Assembly (NCBI GenBank): GCA_025656895.1
Contig: JAHXHF010000014.1
Coordinates: 1-19,756 of the forward strand
DNA length: 19,756 nt
From: a gamma proteobacterium symbiont of Bathyaustriella thionipta
GTDB lineage: Bacteria > Pseudomonadota > Gammaproteobacteria > Chromatiales > Chromatiaceae
Reading direction: 5' to 3'
In this document: positions 15,706-19,756 of the stretch, in pieces
How positions within the stretch are numbered: position 1 is the first letter of the stretch
Layout: every line of letters begins with the position of its first letter
Notes under the pieces: generated by a model
Database searches by the model: none
Told to the model about the DNA's origin: nothing
The model's input: only the letters and a program-made list of their open reading frames with translations
Program-made: the position numbers and the translations under genes

Positions 15706-17071
15706 GATTTTGTAACCGCTTGTTTTGAATACTGAGTTGTTTGAGGCGTTCTGCCATGCTGGCATCCATCTGATCCCAGCAAAACTGCCACAGCCAGTTG
15801 CCTGTGGTGGTTCCCGGCGTGTTCATACGGGCTTCCGAACCCAGTGCCAGCAAATCCTGCAAGGGCAGGATAGACAGATGGGCGCGGCTGGCTGAAGCCT
15901 GTTCCAGCAGGGCGGGAACAACCTGTTCCGCGTCACTTACCTGCAGTAGCTGCATAACCTGTTGTTGTTCCTGTTCGTTCAGGCTATCGAACCAGCCACG
16001 GCTGGTGTCGTTATCATGGGTGCCGGTATAAACCACCGTATCCGGGTGAATATTTTGCGGTTTATGCGGGTTGTCTTCAAAGGCGTCAAAAGAAAACTGC
16101 AGAACGGCCATGCCGGGTAAATGAAACTGTTTGCGCAGAGCAACTACTTCTTCGGTAATGACTCCCAGATCTTCCGCTACCAGAGGCAGTTGCCCTATGT
16201 GCTCCTGTACCTGTTGCAGCAGCGCAGCACCGGGTGCTTTTTGCCAATGGCCATCTACGGCTGTTTCACAGTCCGCATTAATTACCCAGGCAGCTTCCAG
16301 CCCGCGAAAATGGTCAATACGCACAATATCAAACCAGGAGAAATGATGTTCAATGCGGGCTTTCCACCAACAGAAGCCATCGCTTTGCATACTTTCCCAA
16401 TCGTAATGCGGATTGCCCCAGCGTTGCCCGGTGGCCGAAAAATAATCGGGTGGTACGCCGGTTACGACAGTGGGCATGCCGAGATGATCCAGCAGGAAAT
16501 TTTGCGGAGAGGCCCATACATCGGCACTGTCATGGGCAACAAAAATAGGCATGTCGCCGAATAAATAGATACCCTTCTGATGAGCGTATTGGCGTATTTT
16601 CATCCACTGCCGATGCAGACAGAATTGTTGCCAGCGCAAGGCATTCAATTCATGCCGGTGGCTGACTTCCAGTTCGCGCAGTACATTGGCGTGGCGGTCA
16701 CGGTAGTAATCGGGCCATGCAAACCAGGCCTGTCCGTGGTGCATGGATTTCAATAACATGAAATGCACAAAATCATTCAGCCAGTAAGCTTGTTGTTCGG
16801 CCCACACCTGGTAGTGGCTGTCCTGTACATTAACCTGTGTATGTTCATCAGCTGCAAACAGGGCAGGATTGACCGCAAAAGCAGACAGGCATTGATAGGG
16901 AGACAGACCGCTTGAGGGTATGCCCAGCGGCAGAAACTGCCACACGCTTTGTCCGGCCTGCTGTAAAAAATCCAGCCAGTGAAATGCGTCTTCATCCAGT
17001 TGACCGGAAGGCAGGCTGCTGGGATGCAGCAGGATGCCGGAGCGACGTTGCAGAAGTGGGCAATCTGTCAT
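15698..17071 (-). CDS. malQ: 4-alpha-glucanotransferase (amylomaltase)
   Basis: MalQ (GH77) moves maltosyl and longer units between maltodextrins. This lets short chains left by phosphorylase be rebuilt or primers be made for GlgA. The 457-residue protein is the compact form, shorter than E. coli MalQ (694), with no N-terminal extension. It opens with RRSGILLHPSSLPSG (9-23). Expected catalytic residues are D253 in FDIVRIDHFRG, E300 in LPLVAEDLG and D353 in YTGTHDNDTSRGW. PGTTTGNWLWQF near the C-terminus also fits the family. It begins 51 bases after the GH57 stop and is coupled to glgB by an eight-base overlap. Confidence 0.95.
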   Translation of the reverse strand: MTDCPLLQRRSGILLHPSSLPSGQLDEDAFHWLDFLQQAGQSVWQFLPLGIPSSGLSPYQCLSAFAVNPALFAADEHTQVNVQDSHYQVWAEQQAYWLNDFVHFMLLKSMHHGQAWFAWPDYYRDRHANVLRELEVSHRHELNALRWQQFCLHRQWMKIRQYAHQKGIYLFGDMPIFVAHDSADVWASPQNFLLDHLGMPTVVTGVPPDYFSATGQRWGNPHYDWESMQSDGFCWWKARIEHHFSWFDIVRIDHFRGLEAAWVINADCETAVDGHWQKAPGAALLQQVQEHIGQLPLVAEDLGVITEEVVALRKQFHLPGMAVLQFSFDAFEDNPHKPQNIHPDTVVYTGTHDNDTSRGWFDSLNEQEQQQVMQLLQVSDAEQVVPALLEQASASRAHLSILPLQDLLALGSEARMNTPGTTTGNWLWQFCWDQMDASMAERLKQLSIQNKRLQNHA

Positions 17072-17122
17072 CAGCTTAGTAGTCTGGCTTTAGTGCAGCC
17101 ATCAATATGGTGCTTGCCTGCA

Positions 17123-18829
17123 TCATGCGTTACGCCGCATGGTGCCGGAATTCTCGGCATTACCACCGCCATGAGAAAGCTGAACATCAAGACTGGCAGG
17201 GGGCATTTCACCCAGCATTCTATACAGTAAATGCAATTGCTGGCGGAACAAAATATCGAAATCCTGTACCGAATCGGACGGGTTATAGTCACCGAACCAC
17301 CAGAACCAGTCTGAGCCTTCGCAGATACCCAGCTGACGGTCAATATCCTGCCGCTGTGATGTGCTTAACTGACCACTACTGATGGCGCGGTCGTAAACGT
17401 GTTTGGCTTCCACCAGCAGATCCCAGGCGCGGTTTTTATCGGCCTGTCCAATCCAGGTGGAAAAGGAACCATACACCCAGCTTCCCGGGCAAAGTTGTTG
17501 CAGCGGCTTGGGGGTTAGCGCGGCGGCTTCTGAAAAAGTCAGAAGTTCAATGTCTTCGTCAGCGGAGAGTTCGGCATACAGCTTATCCAGAAAATAATGG
17601 CCATTATCCGGGTAATATTCCCAGGCATTTTCGCCATCAAGAATAACGCTGACCACTTTGCCGTGCACATCATCACCCAGAAATTTGCCGATACTGCGGA
17701 TGTGGTGAGTGAAATTGGCAACCGCGTCATCGGCCGCCCAGTTGCTGTATTCAAAACCGATTAAATCCGACAGGCCGTCATCACGGAAAAACAGACGTGT
17801 GTTGCTGCCTTCCAGCTGAAAAGGTTGAAACAGGCTGCGTTTACTCTGGATGTTGTCATGATCATGTTCAGACAGGCGCGCGCTGTTGCGCCATACGCCT
17901 TCACCCGAGGCAGTCCATTGAATGTCGTATTCATCCAGCAGTTGCAGGGCATCCGCACTGACAGCACCTTCAGACAGCCACACGCCTTTGGGACGTATGC
18001 CAAAATGTTTTTCAAATAACTCAAAACCTTTTTGCATGTGCCAGTGATTACGCTCTGCACCACCCGGGTAGTGGTTACTGCCGGGTCTGGGCGCGTCCGG
18101 TTGGGAGCATTGCATATTATTGAAATCATTCAATAATGGTACAATGGGATGACCGTAAGGCGTCATCGACAGTTCAATCTGGCCACTCTCAGCCAGCGCC
18201 CGGTAACGCGGAATAATTTCACTGATGGCATTGCCGATCAGCCCCAGTAGCTGGTGGCGATCCACATCTGAAAAATGACAGGCCTGTTGCATGAGGCGTT
18301 TGACCAGCGGCTCACGTTTCAGTGAATGGCCAAGCCAGCTGAGATGGTACCAGGTCAGCAGATCCAGAAAATATTGTTCACCCAGGTAACTCAGTGGCAG
18401 ACCACTGCATTGTTCATCGCTGATGTCGCTGCTGTCATCTGATGTCCAGTGCAGTAATTTACGATAGGGAGTATAAGGCTCAATCATTCTGGGGCCATGG
18501 GCACGTTGGCAATCCTGCACAATTTTATGCCGCGATGCACTGTCTTGCGGAATGGCGGTGGCGCCCGCCAGCAGATTCAGCAGCGGCTCTTTCATGGTTG
18601 TGCCATGTTTGAGGAACTGTGCAATCTGTTCGCTGTAATCCAGCAGTTGTTCCAGTAGTACGGGGGCAAAATTAACCACCAGACGCATACCCGGATGTTG
18701 CTCCAGGTGCGCCACCATATCGGTGTAATCTTTAATCGCGTGTAAATACACCCACGGCAGGCGATACTCACCGTGCAGACCTTCACGATAACAGGGCTGG
18801 TGCATATGCCAGCAAAGTACAAACTTCAT
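17123..18829 (-). CDS. Glycoside hydrolase family 57 (alpha-amylase-like)
   Basis: GH57 enzymes act on alpha-glucans by a retaining mechanism and include amylases, 4-alpha-glucanotransferases and branching enzymes. The 568-residue protein shows WHMHQP (7-12), the TPYGHPIVPLL strand (223-233), the nucleophile in GVWLSEGAVS (E287) and the acid/base in VSVILDGENAWEYY (D398). A helical C-terminal region follows. It resembles the cytoplasmic COG1449 type, since no signal peptide is present. AAGGAAAG precedes the ATG. Its place between glgC and malQ suggests work on glycogen or maltodextrin, but hydrolysis, transfer or debranching cannot be told apart by eye. Its Gly/Asn-rich last 15 residues look unstructured. 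Confidence 0.92.
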   Translation of the reverse strand: MKFVLCWHMHQPCYREGLHGEYRLPWVYLHAIKDYTDMVAHLEQHPGMRLVVNFAPVLLEQLLDYSEQIAQFLKHGTTMKEPLLNLLAGATAIPQDSASRHKIVQDCQRAHGPRMIEPYTPYRKLLHWTSDDSSDISDEQCSGLPLSYLGEQYFLDLLTWYHLSWLGHSLKREPLVKRLMQQACHFSDVDRHQLLGLIGNAISEIIPRYRALAESGQIELSMTPYGHPIVPLLNDFNNMQCSQPDAPRPGSNHYPGGAERNHWHMQKGFELFEKHFGIRPKGVWLSEGAVSADALQLLDEYDIQWTASGEGVWRNSARLSEHDHDNIQSKRSLFQPFQLEGSNTRLFFRDDGLSDLIGFEYSNWAADDAVANFTHHIRSIGKFLGDDVHGKVVSVILDGENAWEYYPDNGHYFLDKLYAELSADEDIELLTFSEAAALTPKPLQQLCPGSWVYGSFSTWIGQADKNRAWDLLVEAKHVYDRAISSGQLSTSQRQDIDRQLGICEGSDWFWWFGDYNPSDSVQDFDILFRQQLHLLYRMLGEMPPASLDVQLSHGGGNAENSGTMRRNA

Positions 18830-18862
18830 AGTGCTTCTTTCCTTGTCGGGAGATGCCGTATG

Positions 18863-19756
18863 TCAGATATTGTCGGTCGGTGGACCGTACAGATTCTGTC
18901 CCAGCATGGCAGGTGTTACCAGCACATTGCCCTGCTCGGTGACATGGAAACGACGGGCATCTTCTTCATGGTCTTCACCAATAATGGTGCCATCCGGTAT
19001 GACACAGCCTTTGTCGATAATGGCTTTGGTGATATGGCAGTTTCTGCCGATGGTCACTTTGGGTAGAATAACGCTGTCTTTGATGATGCTATAGCTGCCG
19101 ATGGTGGTGGCAAAAAAGATAACCGAGCGTTTGACTCGCGCACCCGAAAGGATGCAGCCACCGGATATCAGTGAATCAATGGCTTCACCACGGCGACCTT
19201 CGTCATCAAAAATAAATTTGGCGGGTGGATGCTGGGTTTGATAAGTCCAGATAGGCCAGTTGCGGTCATACAGATTTAATTCCGGGTCAATACCGCACAG
19301 TTCCATATTGGCTTCCCAATAGGAATCAATAGTCCCCACATCACGCCAGTAAGCCGGTGCTTCACCCTGACTGCGGAACGGATAGGCAATTGCGCGGCAG
19401 CTTTTCAGGCTGGAAGGAATGATGTCCTTGCCGAAATCATGCGAGGATTCGGGATCATCCGCATCATGAATGAGCAGATTGTAGAGCGCGCTGGTGGAAA
19501 AAACATAGATGCCCATGGAAGCCAGAGCGGTATCCGCTTTGCCGGGAATGCATTCGGGCTCATCCGGTTTTTCTACAAATTTGGTAATACGATGCTCTTC
19601 ATCAACCGACATTACGCCAAATTCTTTGGCTTCTTCACGCGCTACTTCAATACAGCCCACGGTGAAATCGGCTTCGTGCTGAACATGGTGCAACAGCATC
19701 TGGGCATAATCCATGGTGTATATATTATCGTACTGGGTGGTGATCATATTTACACC
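18863..19756 (-). CDS. glgC: Glucose-1-phosphate adenylyltransferase, 5' end missing and first 42 bp inverted
   Basis: GlgC makes ADP-glucose from ATP and glucose-1-phosphate, the committed and usually allosterically controlled step of bacterial glycogen synthesis. From TMDYAQMLLHHV onward the sequence is canonical: KEFGVMSVDEEHRI, ITKFVEKPDEPE, ASMGIYVF, SSHDFGKDIIP, YWRDVGTIDSYWEANM, LYDRNWPIWTYQ, LISGGCILSGA and the C-terminal beta-helix repeats ending EEDARRFHVTEQGNVLVT. The nucleotide-binding N-terminal part lies beyond the right edge. The frame stays open to 19756, but codons 19715-19756 give GVNMITTQYDNIYT where the family has a GDHIY motif. That motif is present on the opposite strand. 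The gene leads the long minus-strand operon and ends 33 bases before GH57. Confidence 0.93.
   Translation of the reverse strand, partial: GVNMITTQYDNIYTMDYAQMLLHHVQHEADFTVGCIEVAREEAKEFGVMSVDEEHRITKFVEKPDEPECIPGKADTALASMGIYVFSTSALYNLLIHDADDPESSHDFGKDIIPSSLKSCRAIAYPFRSQGEAPAYWRDVGTIDSYWEANMELCGIDPELNLYDRNWPIWTYQTQHPPAKFIFDDEGRRGEAIDSLISGGCILSGARVKRSVIFFATTIGSYSIIKDSVILPKVTIGRNCHITKAIIDKGCVIPDGTIIGEDHEEDARRFHVTEQGNVLVTPAMLGQNLYGPPTDNI
19715..19756. other. 42-bp inverted segment in glgC bounded by GGTGTA/TACACC
   Basis: Read on the plus strand, 19715-19756 encodes GVYIIVLGGDHIYT, which is the sequence expected immediately before MDYAQML in GlgC. The gene itself is on the minus strand, so this block is reversed. 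Its ends are a perfect 6-bp inverted repeat, GGTGTA (19715-19720) and TACACC (19751-19756). The length is 14 codons, so the minus frame stays open. The window ends exactly at the right-hand repeat, so what follows is unknown. Confidence 0.8.

Noticed and set aside
15706..15765. Longer glgB start at 15765
   Set aside because: It would overlap malQ by 68 bases and add residues unlike any GlgB; ATG 15705 gives the expected length and an eight-base overlap.

Overview
This window reads as ordinary chromosome of a free-living gammaproteobacterium, or possibly a betaproteobacterium. The main clue is the core gene order petA-petB-petC followed by sspA-sspB. The cytochrome b has a 15-residue step between its helix D histidines, and the IspB, SspA and SspB proteins resemble Escherichia coli and Pseudomonas forms. 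Species cannot be named from the sequence. The mixture of a full glycogen cluster with GH57 and GH77 enzymes would suit a sulfur- or methane-oxidising lineage, but that is a guess.

Left part, 1-930: the 3' end of a type I restriction subunit gene (hsdR), broken by at least one and probably two frameshifts. Two 50-bp hairpin repeats follow, and the second runs into the 3' end of a minus-strand tRNA-Pro(CGG). The tRNA lies one base after the stop codon of ispB, the polyprenyl diphosphate synthase for the ubiquinone tail (927-1892, minus). ispB has a good sigma-70 promoter at 1929-1957.

Middle, 1893-6124: a 520-bp AT-rich divergent spacer holds an inverted repeat, a perfect 24-bp tandem duplication and a doubtful 31-codon reading frame. 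It precedes the cytochrome bc1 operon petABC, whose genes overlap by ATGA. A strong intrinsic terminator ends petABC. sspA-sspB follow, also coupled by ATGA. IspB makes the side chain of the quinone that the neighbouring bc1 complex oxidises.

Right part, 6131-19756, is all minus strand and tightly packed. In transcription order: glgC (5' end outside the window), a GH57 glycosidase, malQ, glgB, glgA, glgP, ycjX, ycjF, a TatD-associated-type radical SAM protein and a DUF3301 membrane protein. Gaps are 51 bp or less and several genes overlap. GlgC makes ADP-glucose, GlgA polymerises it and GlgB branches it. GlgP releases glucose-1-phosphate, while MalQ and the GH57 enzyme handle oligosaccharides. 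The last four genes have no evident link to glycogen.

The most striking anomaly is at the right edge. The last 42 bp (19715-19756) are inverted relative to the rest of glgC: the conserved GlgC active-site motif is legible on the wrong strand, bounded by a 6-bp inverted repeat. Both edges carry damage (hsdR frameshifts on the left, this inversion on the right), so contig-end assembly errors must be considered alongside real rearrangement. I saw no convincing previously undescribed system.
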